From an uncultured Ruminococcus sp. (lineage in GTDB: Bacteria; Bacillota; Clostridia; Oscillospirales; Acutalibacteraceae): 63,871 bases of DNA. The notes beneath the pieces were generated by a model. The model was not told where the DNA came from. It saw only the letters and a list, made by a program, of their open reading frames with translations, and did no database searches. Position numbers and translations under genes: made by a program. The stretch is taken from NCBI GenBank assembly GCA_902798365.1, contig CADBWP010000002.1:38434-102304 (forward strand). Direction: 5' to 3'. Shown piece after piece: positions 9,461 to 18,742 of the stretch. Position 1 is the first letter of the stretch, and each line of letters starts with the position of its first letter.

Positions 9461-10216
9461 GTGAAGATGTTGAGTAAAGAGAAACCCAATAATATAAATG
9501 AAGATATCGAAAACGACTTTTCCGACGTTGATCTTGCGCTGGATCTGAGCCCCGAGCTTTATCTTGAAAAGCAAAAGACAGGGGTCAGCAAGTTCAAGGA
9601 GAATTTTCAGGAAGAGTTTAAGGCTGTTTTTGAGGATAACGAAGACGACACCGACAAGAAAAAGTTTCAGACCGTAAAGAGCGACGGCATGACTGCGGGC
9701 ATTTACGACTGGATAAGGTGTGTGCTTTTCGCGGTTTCAATCGTCGTGCTTTGCCTTACCTTTGTTTTCAGACTTGTAGAGGTTGACGGCGCTTCCATGA
9801 ATGATACCCTTGCCAGCAAAGACAAGGTCATTGTTACAAACCTTTTCTATACGCCTCATAACAACGACATAGTTGTCATTGCGCACGGTTCAAACTATCA
9901 GAAGCCTATCATCAAGCGCGTTATCGCGGTTGAAGGACAGTCTATAAAGCTCGACTATGACAACGACAAGATTTATGTTGATGGCATTGAGCTCAACGAG
10001 CCCTATATAGACGGCTCTACCTTTGAAGACAACAGGGGAAACAATCAGATCCCCGACATCGTGCCCGAGGGTAAAATTTTTGTAATGGGCGACAACAGGC
10101 GTGTTTCTCTTGACAGCCGCAGCACCGAGATCGGTCTGATAGATGTCAACGACGTTATCGGCAAGGCGCAGCTTGTGGTTTTCCCGTTTGACCATTTTGG
10201 CTATTTATACGAATAA
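9461..10216 (+). CDS. lepB: Signal peptidase I
   Basis: LepB cleaves signal peptides of secreted proteins at the outer face of the membrane. The protein is 251 residues with an unusually long acidic cytoplasmic N terminus (~80 residues), one membrane segment at about 87-105, and the S26 catalytic domain. The serine motif is VDGASMNDTL, the lysine motif is IIKRVIAVEG, and the late box is VMGDNRRVSLDSRS. The start is uncertain among GTG 9461, ATG 9467 and TTG 9470, all next to an AGGTGA site. Secreted proteins in the cobalamin-type operon are expected clients. Confidence 0.92.
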   Translation: MKMLSKEKPNNINEDIENDFSDVDLALDLSPELYLEKQKTGVSKFKENFQEEFKAVFEDNEDDTDKKKFQTVKSDGMTAGIYDWIRCVLFAVSIVVLCLTFVFRLVEVDGASMNDTLASKDKVIVTNLFYTPHNNDIVVIAHGSNYQKPIIKRVIAVEGQSIKLDYDNDKIYVDGIELNEPYIDGSTFEDNRGNNQIPDIVPEGKIFVMGDNRRVSLDSRSTEIGLIDVNDVIGKAQLVVFPFDHFGYLYE

Positions 10217-10297
10217 GATGATTAAAAAGCTTATTTCTGTTGATACTTTTCGGTATAGATGGGAATGAGCTTTGTTTTTTAAAGCTGAGGAATAAAC

Positions 10298-11133
10298 ATG
10301 AGTGAATCGCAGAACATACAATGGTTTCCCGGTCATATGACCAAAACAAAAAGACAAATACAGGCAAGCCTGAAGCTTGTTGACGCTGTTGCGGAGATCA
10401 TTGACGCACGCATCCCCGTCAGCAGCCGCAACCCCGACCTTAACAGGCTGATACAAAACAAGCCGCGTGTGATCCTGCTCAACAAATGCGATATGGCGAA
10501 TGCTACCGCTACCAAAATGTGGATAGATCACTTTGCCAAGCAGGGAATAACGGCGATCGCTGTTGACTGTAAAAGCGGAAGAGGGCTCAATAAGTTTCCC
10601 TCTGCCGTTAATCAGGTGCTTAGTGAGAGAATAGAGCGCCTGAAAAGCAAGGGTATGGTCAACCCTGTTATGAGAATAATGATCGTGGGCATACCAAACG
10701 TCGGCAAGTCCTCTTTTATCAACCGCATTTCAAAGCAAAACAGGGCAAAGGTTGAGGACAGACCCGGTGTGACCCGCGGCAATCAATGGTTTACAATAAG
10801 CAAAAACCTTGAAATGCTCGACACTCCCGGCGTGCTTTGGCCTAAGTTTGACGATAAGCTCGTTGGCGAACATCTCGCCTTTACCGGCGCCGTCAAGGAT
10901 CAGGTCGTCGATATCGAGCTGCTGGCGGTGCGCCTGCTCGATTTTTTAAAAAAGTCGATCTGGATAATGCCGATTCTTATGAGCTGCTCGGAATAATCGC
11001 AAAAAAACGCGGTATGCTCGTTTCGGGCGGCGAGGTTAACACCGAGCGCGCCGCGATCATGCTGCTTGATGAATTCAGGGCTGCAAAGTCTGGTAGGATC
11101 ACCGTGGAGATGCCGAACGGAGAGATGAAATGA
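10298..11133 (+). CDS. ylqF: Ribosome biogenesis GTPase YlqF/RbgA, coded in two frames
   Basis: RbgA is a circularly permuted GTPase needed for late 50S assembly. The first frame (10298-10954) codes the start [11 protein letters not shown]4 LLNKCD, G1 GIPNVGKSS and [10 protein letters not shown], and on its own would stop at 10996 after 232 residues. The conserved C-terminal domain ([19 protein letters not shown]) continues in the -1 frame from 10954 to the TGA at 11131-11133. The join lies in T6A6G (10942-10954), read TTT TTA AAA AAG, which includes the heptamer A AAA AAG. A -1 shift there gives 278 residues, the normal family length. A hairpin followed by the T-run (10913-10947) lies just upstream. 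Programmed frameshifting, transcriptional slippage, a mutation and a sequence error are all possible. Confidence 0.82.
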
Positions 11134-11729
11134 ACTGGTTGGAGTACGAGACCGCCGCGGCGGAAAAAGGTTATAAAAACATATGCGGAATAGACGAAGC
11201 CGGCAGAGGTCCTTTGGCGGGTCCCGTGTGTGCAGCGGCGGTGATTTTGCCGCCCGGTAAAATAATTGAAGGAGTCAACGACTCAAAAAAGCTGAGTGAA
11301 AGAAAGCGCGAGGCGTTGTTTGAGGTAATAAAAGCCGAAGCGGTTTCATATTCTGTAGCGTATGCTGACGTTGAAGAAATTGAAAGCCTTAACATTCTCA
11401 ACGCCACAATGCTTGCTATGAAACGCGCAGCAGAGGGACTTTCGGTAAGGGCTGATTACGCCATGATAGACGGCAACAGGCTACCCGAGCTTTCCATCGA
11501 CTGCGAATGTATAGTAAAGGGCGACGCAAAATCCATGTCGATCGCCTGCGCCTCAATACTGGCAAAGGTATCGAGGGACAGGCTTTTGTACAGATATGCC
11601 GAAGAATACCCGATGTATGGTTTTGACAAGCATAAGGGATATGGTACAAAGGCTCATGTTGAAGCCTTGAAAGAATTCGGCCCGTGCCCCTACCACCGCA
11701 TGAGCTTTTTGGGAAAGATACTGAAATGA
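11130..11729 (+). CDS. rnhB: Ribonuclease HII
   Basis: RNase HII (199 residues) cuts RNA in RNA-DNA hybrids and removes misincorporated ribonucleotides from DNA. Catalytic motifs are [14 protein letters not shown] near residue 22, DSKKLSE, YAMIDGN and [14 protein letters not shown]. The ATG overlaps the end of the -1-frame ylqF in an ATGA arrangement, which supports the view that the second ylqF frame is still translated. Its own stop overlaps yraN the same way. The ylqF-rnhB-yraN order is conserved in Firmicutes. Confidence 0.96.
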   Translation: MNWLEYETAAAEKGYKNICGIDEAGRGPLAGPVCAAAVILPPGKIIEGVNDSKKLSERKREALFEVIKAEAVSYSVAYADVEEIESLNILNATMLAMKRAAEGLSVRADYAMIDGNRLPELSIDCECIVKGDAKSMSIACASILAKVSRDRLLYRYAEEYPMYGFDKHKGYGTKAHVEALKEFGPCPYHRMSFLGKILK

Positions 11730-12118
11730 CCGCAAATCCAAAAAGACTGACGGGAGATAAAGGCGAGAGCTTTACCGTAAGGTATTTAAAAAGGCGCGGC
11801 TGGAAAATACTTGAGCGAAACTACCGCAAGGTGTTCGGAGAAATAGACATAATTGCCCAAAAAGGCGATCTTATCGCTTTTGTAGAGGTAAAGACGCGCC
11901 GTGAAAACCCTCTTACTCAGCCTTACGAGGCTGTTGATTACCGCAAACGCCAAAGAATAATCAAAACTGCCGCCGCATATCTTGCGGAGAATGAAACCGA
12001 CTGCTTTTGCCGCTTTGACGTGAGCGAGGTTTTTATCAACAGTTCGACCCTTAAGCCCATAAAGCTTAATTACATTGAAAACGCCTTTGAAACGGAGAGT
12101 GGCAATGCGTATTATTGA
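11726..12118 (+). CDS. YraN family (UPF0102) nuclease-fold protein
   Basis: A small cytosolic protein of 130 residues with the restriction-endonuclease-like fold of the YraN family. The core motifs are [21 protein letters not shown], with the E, D and ExK residues of a PD-(D/E)xK site visible. No function is firmly established; a role in DNA processing is inferred from fold and its constant position after rnhB. I chose the ATG at 11726, which overlaps the rnhB stop by 4 bases and begins [14 protein letters not shown]; the GTG at 11684 would extend into rnhB. Confidence 0.9.
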   Translation: MTANPKRLTGDKGESFTVRYLKRRGWKILERNYRKVFGEIDIIAQKGDLIAFVEVKTRRENPLTQPYEAVDYRKRQRIIKTAAAYLAENETDCFCRFDVSEVFINSSTLKPIKLNYIENAFETESGNAYY

Positions 12119-13040
12119 CCTGCACTGCGATACCCTTTATAACGCGCTGACCCGCAACATTACCCTTGATGACAGACGTAACGAGGTTCTTTTTGAGCCG
12201 TCTCGTGCAGACTCAAAGCTCCAATGCTATGCTGTATGGATCCCGGACGGCGTTGACGGCAAAGCTGCCGAAAACATGGTGGTATCCGCGCACAAGCTTC
12301 TTTGCAGCGAGTGCGACAGGCTCGGTATAAAGCTTATAAAGCACGGCGAAAGAATAAGAACAGCTTTTACGAAAAACAAAAACTCGGCTTTGTTCACAAT
12401 AGAAAACGGTTCCGCGCTGAACGGCAGGCTTGATAATGTGGAACGCTTTGCAGGGCTCGGCGTTAAAATGATGACGCTTACATGGAATGCCCGAAACCAA
12501 ATCGGCGGCGGGGCAGAGGCTCAGGGCTGCGGCATCACACCGTTCGGAGAAGCGGTATTGAGCAAAATGGAGGAGCACGGCATTATAGTCGATGTTTCAC
12601 ATGCCTGCGAGCGGCTCTTTTATGATGTTGCAGAACGCACAAAGCTACCTTTTGCGGCGTCACACTCAAATGCTTTTTCCGTTACCCGTCACAAAAGAAA
12701 CCTGACCGATGATCAGATAAAAACCATTATTGAAAGAAAAGGTCTTATTGGACTTAACTTTCACAATGCCTTTTTAAACAACGATCCCGATAATGCGTGC
12801 ACCGCCGATATATTAAGACATACCGAGCATTTCTTGTCGCTCGGCGCCGACGATTGCCTTTGCTTCGGAAGCGATTTTGACGGCGGCTGTCTGCCATTTG
12901 ATATTGCCGACAGCCGGGTATATGAAAATATATGTGAAATGTATTTAAAACACGGCTATTCCGAGGCTTTGATTAAAAGGATTTTTTACGAAAACGCGCT
13001 TAATTTCCTTGAATACTTTGACAATCGACAAATTATGTAG
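12105..13040 (+). CDS. Membrane dipeptidase-type (M19) peptidase
   Basis: A 311-residue amidohydrolase-fold zinc dipeptidase of family M19 (renal dipeptidase-like). It has the N-terminal HxD motif in [10 protein letters not shown], a bridging glutamate in FTIENGSAL, histidines in DVSHACERL and AASHSNAFSVTRHKRN, and FGSDFDGG near the C terminus. No signal peptide is visible, so it is probably cytosolic and cleaves dipeptides, possibly with D-residues. The ATG at 12105 has a GGAG site upstream and overlaps yraN by 14 bases. It ends the ylqF-rnhB-yraN transcript. Confidence 0.9.
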   Translation: MRIIDLHCDTLYNALTRNITLDDRRNEVLFEPSRADSKLQCYAVWIPDGVDGKAAENMVVSAHKLLCSECDRLGIKLIKHGERIRTAFTKNKNSALFTIENGSALNGRLDNVERFAGLGVKMMTLTWNARNQIGGGAEAQGCGITPFGEAVLSKMEEHGIIVDVSHACERLFYDVAERTKLPFAASHSNAFSVTRHKRNLTDDQIKTIIERKGLIGLNFHNAFLNNDPDNACTADILRHTEHFLSLGADDCLCFGSDFDGGCLPFDIADSRVYENICEMYLKHGYSEALIKRIFYENALNFLEYFDNRQIM

Positions 13041-13046
13041 TAAAAT
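13018..13046 (+). promoter_or_regulatory. Promoter of thrC
   Basis: TTGACA (13018-13023) and TAAAAT (13041-13046) with a 17-base spacer. It lies over the last codons of the dipeptidase gene and 39 bases before the thrC start. Confidence 0.8.
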
Positions 13047-13084
13047 AAATTGTTGTTTAATCGCACAGCGAAAGGAAGATAAAA

Positions 13085-14593
13085 ATGTTATATAACAGCA
13101 CACAAAACGCATCCGAGGTCGTTTCGGCTGCTCAGGCTATAGCACAGGGCATTTCAAAGGACGGCGGCCTTTTTGTTCCGCAGGAATTTCCGAAATACGA
13201 TGAAGAAACACTTCGTTCCTTGCTTAAGAAGGATTACAAGGGCAGAGCCAAAAAAGTGTTCTCGGACTTCCTCTCGGATTTTACCGCAGAAGAGATCGAC
13301 GAGTGCGTAGAAAAGGCATATACCCCGGCAAAATTCGGCGGCGACAACCCTGCTCCGCTCGCTTACACAAGCCTTGAAGGTACCGCTTTGAATATTCTTG
13401 AGCTTTGGCACGGTCCCACCTGTGCCTTCAAGGATATGGCATTGCAGATTCTGCCGCATTTGCTGACAAAATCACTCAAAAAGACATATGACGGCAAGGA
13501 CGCTGTTATTCTTGTCGCTACCTCGGGCGACACGGGCAAGGCTGCTCTTGAGGGCTTTAAGGATGTTGACCACACGAGGATAATTGTGTTTTATCCCGTA
13601 AACGGTGTAAGCCCCATGCAAAAGCACCAGATGAACACTCAGGAGGGCGCAAACGTAAGGGTGTGCGCCATAAAGGGCAATTTTGACGACGCTCAGACAG
13701 GTGTTAAGAAGATATTTACAACACCCGAGATCGCCGAAAAGCTTGCAGAAAACAATATGCTGTTTTCTTCCGCCAACTCCATCAACTGGGGCAGGCTGCT
13801 TCCTCAGATAGTCTATTACATTTCGGCATACTGCGACATGGTCAACGACGGCAAAATAGCCTTTGGCGACAAAATAAACGTCGTTGTTCCCACGGGCAAC
13901 TTCGGTAACATTCTTGCTTCCTACTATGCGTGCCTGATGGGTCTGCCCGTTAATAAATTCATTTGCGCTTCAAACTCAAACAACGTGCTTACCGACTTTA
14001 TCAACACGGGAGTATATGACAAAAACAGACATTTCTATACCACGATGTCGCCTTCAATGGACATTCTTGTTTCGAGCAACCTTGAAAGACTTCTTTACAG
14101 GATTTCGGGTGACGATGCCGAGGTAACTCACGAGTGGATGACAGCGCTTAAGACAACGGGCAAGTATGAGGTTTCGGACAGCGTTAAAGCATTGATGAAG
14201 GAAAAATTCTTCGGCGGCTTCTGCGACGATAAAAAGACTCAGGATACCATAAGCAGGTTGTTTGCCGAAAACGGCTATCTGTGTGATACCCACACCGCCG
14301 TTGCCGTAAATGTTTATGAGCAGTACGTCGCTCAGACCGGAGATGACACACCGTCGGTAATTGCATCCACGGCAAGCCCCTATAAATTCTCAAAATCCGT
14401 TTTGGAAGCGGTTGCTCCTAACGATCAGCTTCCCGATACTGAATTTGATATGGTTGACAGGCTCAACGAAGTCACCGGTATGGCAGTTCCTGCTCCACTT
14501 GCGGGTCTTAAGGACAAGACCGCGCGTTTTTCGGATGTTACCGAGGTTGACGATATGCCGAAATACGTGCTGTCGGCGCTCGAAATCGGCTGA
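13085..14593 (+). CDS. thrC: Threonine synthase
   Basis: ThrC converts O-phosphohomoserine to threonine with PLP. The 502-residue length and start (MLYNSTQNASEVVSAAQAI) match the long fungal/clostridial-type family. The PLP lysine lies in GPTCAFKDMALQ; the phosphate-binding loops are VATSGDTGKAAL and PTGNFGNILASY, and SSANSINWGRLLPQ is also diagnostic. An AAAGGAAG site precedes the ATG. It has its own promoter and overlaps the next gene by one base (TGATG). No other threonine genes are in the window. Confidence 0.96.
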   Translation: MLYNSTQNASEVVSAAQAIAQGISKDGGLFVPQEFPKYDEETLRSLLKKDYKGRAKKVFSDFLSDFTAEEIDECVEKAYTPAKFGGDNPAPLAYTSLEGTALNILELWHGPTCAFKDMALQILPHLLTKSLKKTYDGKDAVILVATSGDTGKAALEGFKDVDHTRIIVFYPVNGVSPMQKHQMNTQEGANVRVCAIKGNFDDAQTGVKKIFTTPEIAEKLAENNMLFSSANSINWGRLLPQIVYYISAYCDMVNDGKIAFGDKINVVVPTGNFGNILASYYACLMGLPVNKFICASNSNNVLTDFINTGVYDKNRHFYTTMSPSMDILVSSNLERLLYRISGDDAEVTHEWMTALKTTGKYEVSDSVKALMKEKFFGGFCDDKKTQDTISRLFAENGYLCDTHTAVAVNVYEQYVAQTGDDTPSVIASTASPYKFSKSVLEAVAPNDQLPDTEFDMVDRLNEVTGMAVPAPLAGLKDKTARFSDVTEVDDMPKYVLSALEIG

Positions 14594-15282
14594 TGTCCCT
14601 TTATGTTCTGGGCGACCTTCACCTTTCCTTGGGTGAGGATAAGCCCATGGATGTTTTTGCAGGCTGGAACGACCACCTTGAGCGTCTTGAAAGCAACTGG
14701 AGAAGGCTGATAACCGATGACGATACCGTAGTGATTGCCGGAGATATTTCCTGGGCAATGAAGCTTGAGGATACCCTGACAGATTTCAGGTTTATCGACG
14801 GTCTCCCCGGAAAAAAGCTGTTTTTAAAGGGAAACCACGACTATTGGTGGAGCACCAAGCGAAAGATGGATATGTTCCTCGAGGAAAACGAACTCGGTAC
14901 TATATCTATACTTTTTAACAACGCGTACCGGGTTGACGGCTTTGCCGTTTGCGGAACACGCGGCTGGTTCTTGGAAAACGATACTCCCGAGGATGTAAAG
15001 GTGCTCAACCGCGAGGTGGGCAGGCTAACGACCTCTATAGAGGAGGCGTTGAAGCTCGGCGGCGAGCCTGTAGTGTTTTTGCACTATCCGCCGTACTACC
15101 GCGGTGTCGAATGTCCCGAGATCATGGATGTTCTGATTCGGTACAACATCAAAAAATGCTACTATGGACACATCCACGGCAAGAAGAATTTCAGGCTTGC
15201 CTTTGACGGAGAGTATAAAGGTGTCAATTTCAAATTGATATCTTGCGATAAGGCAGAGTTTATGCCTGTTTTGGTAAGATAA
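14593..15282 (+). CDS. Calcineurin-like metallophosphoesterase
   Basis: A cytosolic protein of 229 residues with the metal-binding motifs of the calcineurin-like superfamily: LGDLHLS, VIAGDISWAM, LKGNHDYWW, FLHYPPYY and YGHIHGK. The substrate is unknown; family members hydrolyse phosphomono- or diesters with two metal ions. It is coupled to thrC by a TGATG overlap, but this pairing does not suggest a clear role in threonine synthesis. It ends just before the promoter of tig. Confidence 0.88.
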   Translation: MSLYVLGDLHLSLGEDKPMDVFAGWNDHLERLESNWRRLITDDDTVVIAGDISWAMKLEDTLTDFRFIDGLPGKKLFLKGNHDYWWSTKRKMDMFLEENELGTISILFNNAYRVDGFAVCGTRGWFLENDTPEDVKVLNREVGRLTTSIEEALKLGGEPVVFLHYPPYYRGVECPEIMDVLIRYNIKKCYYGHIHGKKNFRLAFDGEYKGVNFKLISCDKAEFMPVLVR

Positions 15283-15284
15283 AC

Positions 15285-15313
15285 TTGATTTAGTAAAAGA
15301 TTTATGTTACAAT
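15285..15313 (+). promoter_or_regulatory. Promoter of the tig-clpP-clpX region
   Basis: TTGATT (15285-15290) and TACAAT (15308-15313) with a 17-base spacer. It starts 3 bases after the preceding stop codon and 32 bases before the tig start. No CtsR- or HrcA-like operator is evident nearby. Confidence 0.75.
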
Positions 15314-15344
15314 AAAGCGATATAATAAAATGGAGGAATCAAAA

Positions 15345-16625
15345 ATGGCACTGAAAGAATGCACAAAGAAAGAAGAAGCAAATTCATACGAGCTCGTTGT
15401 CGAGGTTGACGGCGAAACATTTGAAAAAGCAATTAACGCAGTATATAAAAAACAGGTAAAGAATATCAACATCCAGGGCTTCAGAAAGGGCAAGGCTCCC
15501 AGAAGGATTATAGAAAAGCTTTACGGAGCAGAGGTATTTTACGACGACGCTATTCAGGACTGCTATCCCGACGCTCTTTATGACGCCGCCAAGGAGGCAG
15601 ACATAAAGATAGTTGCCGTTGAATCGCTTGAAGCGGTCGAAGCGGGCAAGGACGGCTTCACCTTCAAGGCAGCCGTTATTGTTGAGCCCACAATGGAGAT
15701 CGACAACTACAAGGGCATTGAGGCGGAGAGAAAATCCACCGAGGTGACCGACGAGCTTATTGATAAGGAAATCGATCAGGTAAGAGAGCGCAACTCGCGT
15801 CTTGTTACCGTTGAGGACAGAGCCGTAGAAAACGGCGATACCGTTGTTATTGACTTTGAGGGTTTTGTTGACGGTGTCGCTTTCGAGGGCGGAAAGGCAG
15901 AGGGCTACAACCTCGCCATCGGTTCCGGCAACTTTATTCCCGGCTTTGAGGAGCAGATCGTAGGTCACTCCACCGGTGAAGAGTTCAGCATAAACGTAAA
16001 ATTCCCCGAAAATTATCAGGCGGAGGAGCTTAAGGACAAGGATGCCGAGTTTAAGATTAAGCTTCACGAGATTAAAACCAAGGAGTTGCCCGAGGTTGAC
16101 GACGAATTTGTAAAGGATGTTTCCGATAAGGACACTCTTGATGAGTACAAGGAAGAGCTTAAGGAAACTATAGCAAAGCGCCTTGTTGAGGAGTCCGACA
16201 AAGACTTTGATAATCAGATCTCAGAGAAGCTTATCGAGCTGGTCGAGGGCGAGATCCCCGAGGCGATGTATGAGAACCAGACCAACGATATGGTAAGAGA
16301 TTTTGAGATGCGCCTGCGTTCTCAGGGTCTTGACGTAGATACCTACATGCAGTACATGGGTATGGATAAAGATGCTCTTAAGGGTATGTACAGAGAAGAA
16401 GCCGAAAAGAGAGTAAAGCTTCGTCTTGCCCTTGAAACCATCGCAAGAAAAGAAAGCATTGAAGTATCCGAGGCTGAGCTTGAAGAGGAATACGGCAAGC
16501 TTGCCGAGAGCTACAGCATGGAAATCGACAGGGTGAAGGCAGCGATTCCCGCGGAATCACTTTCGGAGGACGTTAAAGTTCAGAAGGCTCTTGACCTTGT
16601 TAAGGACAGCGCGGTAATCAAATAA
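15345..16625 (+). CDS. tig: Trigger factor
   Basis: Trigger factor is the ribosome-bound chaperone and prolyl isomerase that meets nascent chains. The protein has 426 residues: an N-terminal ribosome-binding domain with NIQGFRKGKAPRRIIEK (the GFRxGxxP signature), a central FKBP-type domain (about 150-245: GDTVVIDFEGFVDG then GFEEQIVGHSTGEEF) and a C-terminal helical chaperone domain. The ATG at 15345 has a GGAGG site upstream; the ATG at 15330 contains that site and is rejected. tig-clpP-clpX-lon is a frequent order and groups folding and proteolysis. Confidence 0.96.
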   Translation: MALKECTKKEEANSYELVVEVDGETFEKAINAVYKKQVKNINIQGFRKGKAPRRIIEKLYGAEVFYDDAIQDCYPDALYDAAKEADIKIVAVESLEAVEAGKDGFTFKAAVIVEPTMEIDNYKGIEAERKSTEVTDELIDKEIDQVRERNSRLVTVEDRAVENGDTVVIDFEGFVDGVAFEGGKAEGYNLAIGSGNFIPGFEEQIVGHSTGEEFSINVKFPENYQAEELKDKDAEFKIKLHEIKTKELPEVDDEFVKDVSDKDTLDEYKEELKETIAKRLVEESDKDFDNQISEKLIELVEGEIPEAMYENQTNDMVRDFEMRLRSQGLDVDTYMQYMGMDKDALKGMYREEAEKRVKLRLALETIARKESIEVSEAELEEEYGKLAESYSMEIDRVKAAIPAESLSEDVKVQKALDLVKDSAVIK

Positions 16626-16680
16626 TCTGAATAATATTTGATTATCTGCCAACTATTAATTAAGAAAGGTCTTGATTATT

Positions 16681-17262
16681 ATGGCATTGATACCTTATGT
16701 AGTAGAGCAAACCAACCGCGGTGAGCGCTCCTATGATATTTATTCCCGGCTTTTAAACGACAGAATCGTCATGCTTAACGAGGAAGTAAACAGCGCAAGC
16801 GCAAGCGTTATCGTTGCTCAGCTGCTTTACCTTGAAAGCCAGGATCCCACAAAGGACATCAGTCTTTACATCAACAGCCCCGGCGGCAGCGTTACCGACG
16901 GCTTTGCCATCTATGACACAATGAAGTACATCAAGTGCGACGTATCCACAATTTGCATGGGTATGGCTGCAAGCATGGGCGCGTTTCTTCTGTCGGCGGG
17001 CACAAAGGGCAAAAGAATCGCCCTGCCTAACAGCACTATTATGATCCACCAGCCCCTGGGCGGCTATAAGGGTCAGGCGACCGATATGGAGATCCACACA
17101 AGATACATGCTTGACATAAAGGCGCGTTTGAATCAGATTTTGTCGGAGAATACCGGCAAGCCCCTTGATGTTATTAAAAACGACACCGAGCGCGACAACT
17201 TTATGACCGCACAGCAGGCGCTTGAATACGGACTGATAGATAAGGTTATTGATAAGAGATAA
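16681..17262 (+). CDS. clpP: ATP-dependent Clp protease proteolytic subunit
   Basis: ClpP forms the 14-mer proteolytic chamber that works with ClpX. The protein is 193 residues. The catalytic triad is visible: Ser98 in [10 protein letters not shown], His123 in MIHQPLGG and Asp172 in TERDNF. The substrate-binding loop [11 protein letters not shown] is present. The ATG at 16681 follows an AAAGG site; the TTG at 16672 is less likely. It is 14 bases upstream of clpX, so the two subunits are made together. Confidence 0.97.
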   Translation: MALIPYVVEQTNRGERSYDIYSRLLNDRIVMLNEEVNSASASVIVAQLLYLESQDPTKDISLYINSPGGSVTDGFAIYDTMKYIKCDVSTICMGMAASMGAFLLSAGTKGKRIALPNSTIMIHQPLGGYKGQATDMEIHTRYMLDIKARLNQILSENTGKPLDVIKNDTERDNFMTAQQALEYGLIDKVIDKR

Positions 17263-17276
17263 GGTGAGTAACGCTT

Positions 17277-18614
17277 ATGGCTAACAAGACGAACGACAAA
17301 GAGATTTACTGCTCTTTTTGCGGAAAACCGCAGGATATGGTTTTGCGCATGATTCAGGGAAACGGAGCGTACATCTGTGACCGCTGCGTAGATCTGTGCA
17401 TGAATATCCTTGAGCAGTCGGGTGAAATTGAGCGCGACAGAGGCTTTGAAGATAAGCGCCTTGCGCCCAAGGCTCCCGAGCCCTCGATTGCCGAGCTGTT
17501 AAAGCCAAAGGAAATAAAGGCTATCCTGGATGAATATGTTATCGGACAGGATATGGCTAAAATCACCCTGAGCGTGGCTGTGTATAACCACTATAAGCGC
17601 GCTTTTGCAAATGACGACTCGGTTGATTTTGCCAAGAGCAACGTGCTTTTGCTCGGTCCCACGGGCGTGGGCAAAACCCTGCTTGCACAAACGCTTGCAA
17701 AGGCTCTTGACGTTCCCTTTGCCATTGCGGATGCGACCACTCTTACCGAGGCGGGCTATGTGGGCGAGGATGTTGAAAACATTCTTCTCAAGCTTGTTCA
17801 GGCGGCAGATTATGATATTGAACGCGCCGAACGCGGAATAATATATATCGACGAGATCGACAAGATCGCGCGCAAGTCAGAGAATCCCTCCATCACACGC
17901 GACGTAAGCGGAGAGGGTGTTCAGCAGGCTCTGCTCAAAATCGTTGAGGGTACCGTGGCAAACGTTCCTCCGCAGGGCGGCAGAAAGCATCCTCAGCAGG
18001 AGTTTTTGCAGGTTGATACCAAAAACATACTGTTTATTTGCGGAGGCGCCTTTGACGGTCTTGAAAAGATTGTTGAAAAACGCCGCGGCAACTCGGTCAT
18101 CGGCTTTGAATCGCTTGTTCAGTCCAGAACAGAGCTTGACTCCACCGACTGGATGAAAGAGGTAACAGCCCACGATTTGGTAAAATACGGCATTATTCCC
18201 GAGCTTATCGGTCGTTTGCCCGTAATTACCGCTTTAAGCGGACTTGATACCGAGGCGTTGATCAGCATACTCACTGTTCCCAAAAACTCAATTGTTCAGC
18301 AGTACAAAAGGCTGTTCGAGCTTGACGACGTTGAGCTTTACTTTGAGGACGAAGCGCTTAAGGCGATAGCCGAAAAGGCGCAGGAGCAGAGGACGGGAGC
18401 CAGAGGCTTAAGAGGAATAATGGAAGGTATCCTTACAAGCCTTATGTTTGAAACCCCGTCCGACAACACCATCGAAAAAATCATCATCACAAAGGATGTG
18501 GTGACCGACGGCGCACAGCCTCAGATCACCAGAAGAAAAGAAAAGAAGTCCTTTCCGATGAATCTTGCAAAGAAGGAGCTTGGCAAGCGTTCAAAGCGAA
18601 GCTCGGCATCCTGA
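17277..18614 (+). CDS. clpX: ATP-dependent Clp protease ATP-binding subunit ClpX
   Basis: ClpX is the hexameric AAA+ unfoldase that feeds substrates into ClpP. The N-terminal zinc-binding domain carries Cys12, Cys15, Cys34 and Cys37 (CSFC and CDRC). Walker A is GPTGVGKT, Walker B is IIYIDEIDK, the pore loop region is in AGYVGEDVE and sensor 2 is in [10 protein letters not shown]. The 445-residue length is normal. The C terminus ends with a basic tail. A large hairpin after the stop may separate it from lon. Confidence 0.97.
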   Translation: MANKTNDKEIYCSFCGKPQDMVLRMIQGNGAYICDRCVDLCMNILEQSGEIERDRGFEDKRLAPKAPEPSIAELLKPKEIKAILDEYVIGQDMAKITLSVAVYNHYKRAFANDDSVDFAKSNVLLLGPTGVGKTLLAQTLAKALDVPFAIADATTLTEAGYVGEDVENILLKLVQAADYDIERAERGIIYIDEIDKIARKSENPSITRDVSGEGVQQALLKIVEGTVANVPPQGGRKHPQQEFLQVDTKNILFICGGAFDGLEKIVEKRRGNSVIGFESLVQSRTELDSTDWMKEVTAHDLVKYGIIPELIGRLPVITALSGLDTEALISILTVPKNSIVQQYKRLFELDDVELYFEDEALKAIAEKAQEQRTGARGLRGIMEGILTSLMFETPSDNTIEKIIITKDVVTDGAQPQITRRKEKKSFPMNLAKKELGKRSKRSSAS

Positions 18615-18649
18615 CGAAATTTTAAGCGGTAGTTTTGTACTGCTTTCCG

Positions 18650-18698
18650 GGCAATACCGCATACGGCTCAAGCCGCGGCGCGGTGTTGCCTTGTTTTA
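18650..18698 (+). terminator. Two-tier hairpin between clpX and lon
   Basis: GGCAATACCGC (18650-18660) pairs with GCGGTGTTGCC (18680-18690) with one G-U pair; an inner CGGC-TCAA-GCCG stem sits in the loop, and TTGTTTT follows. It resembles an intrinsic terminator with partial readthrough into lon. Confidence 0.6.
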
Positions 18699-18742
18699 TT
18701 CGGGTGCGTCATCCCAATATAACTGACGTGAAAGGAAAAATA

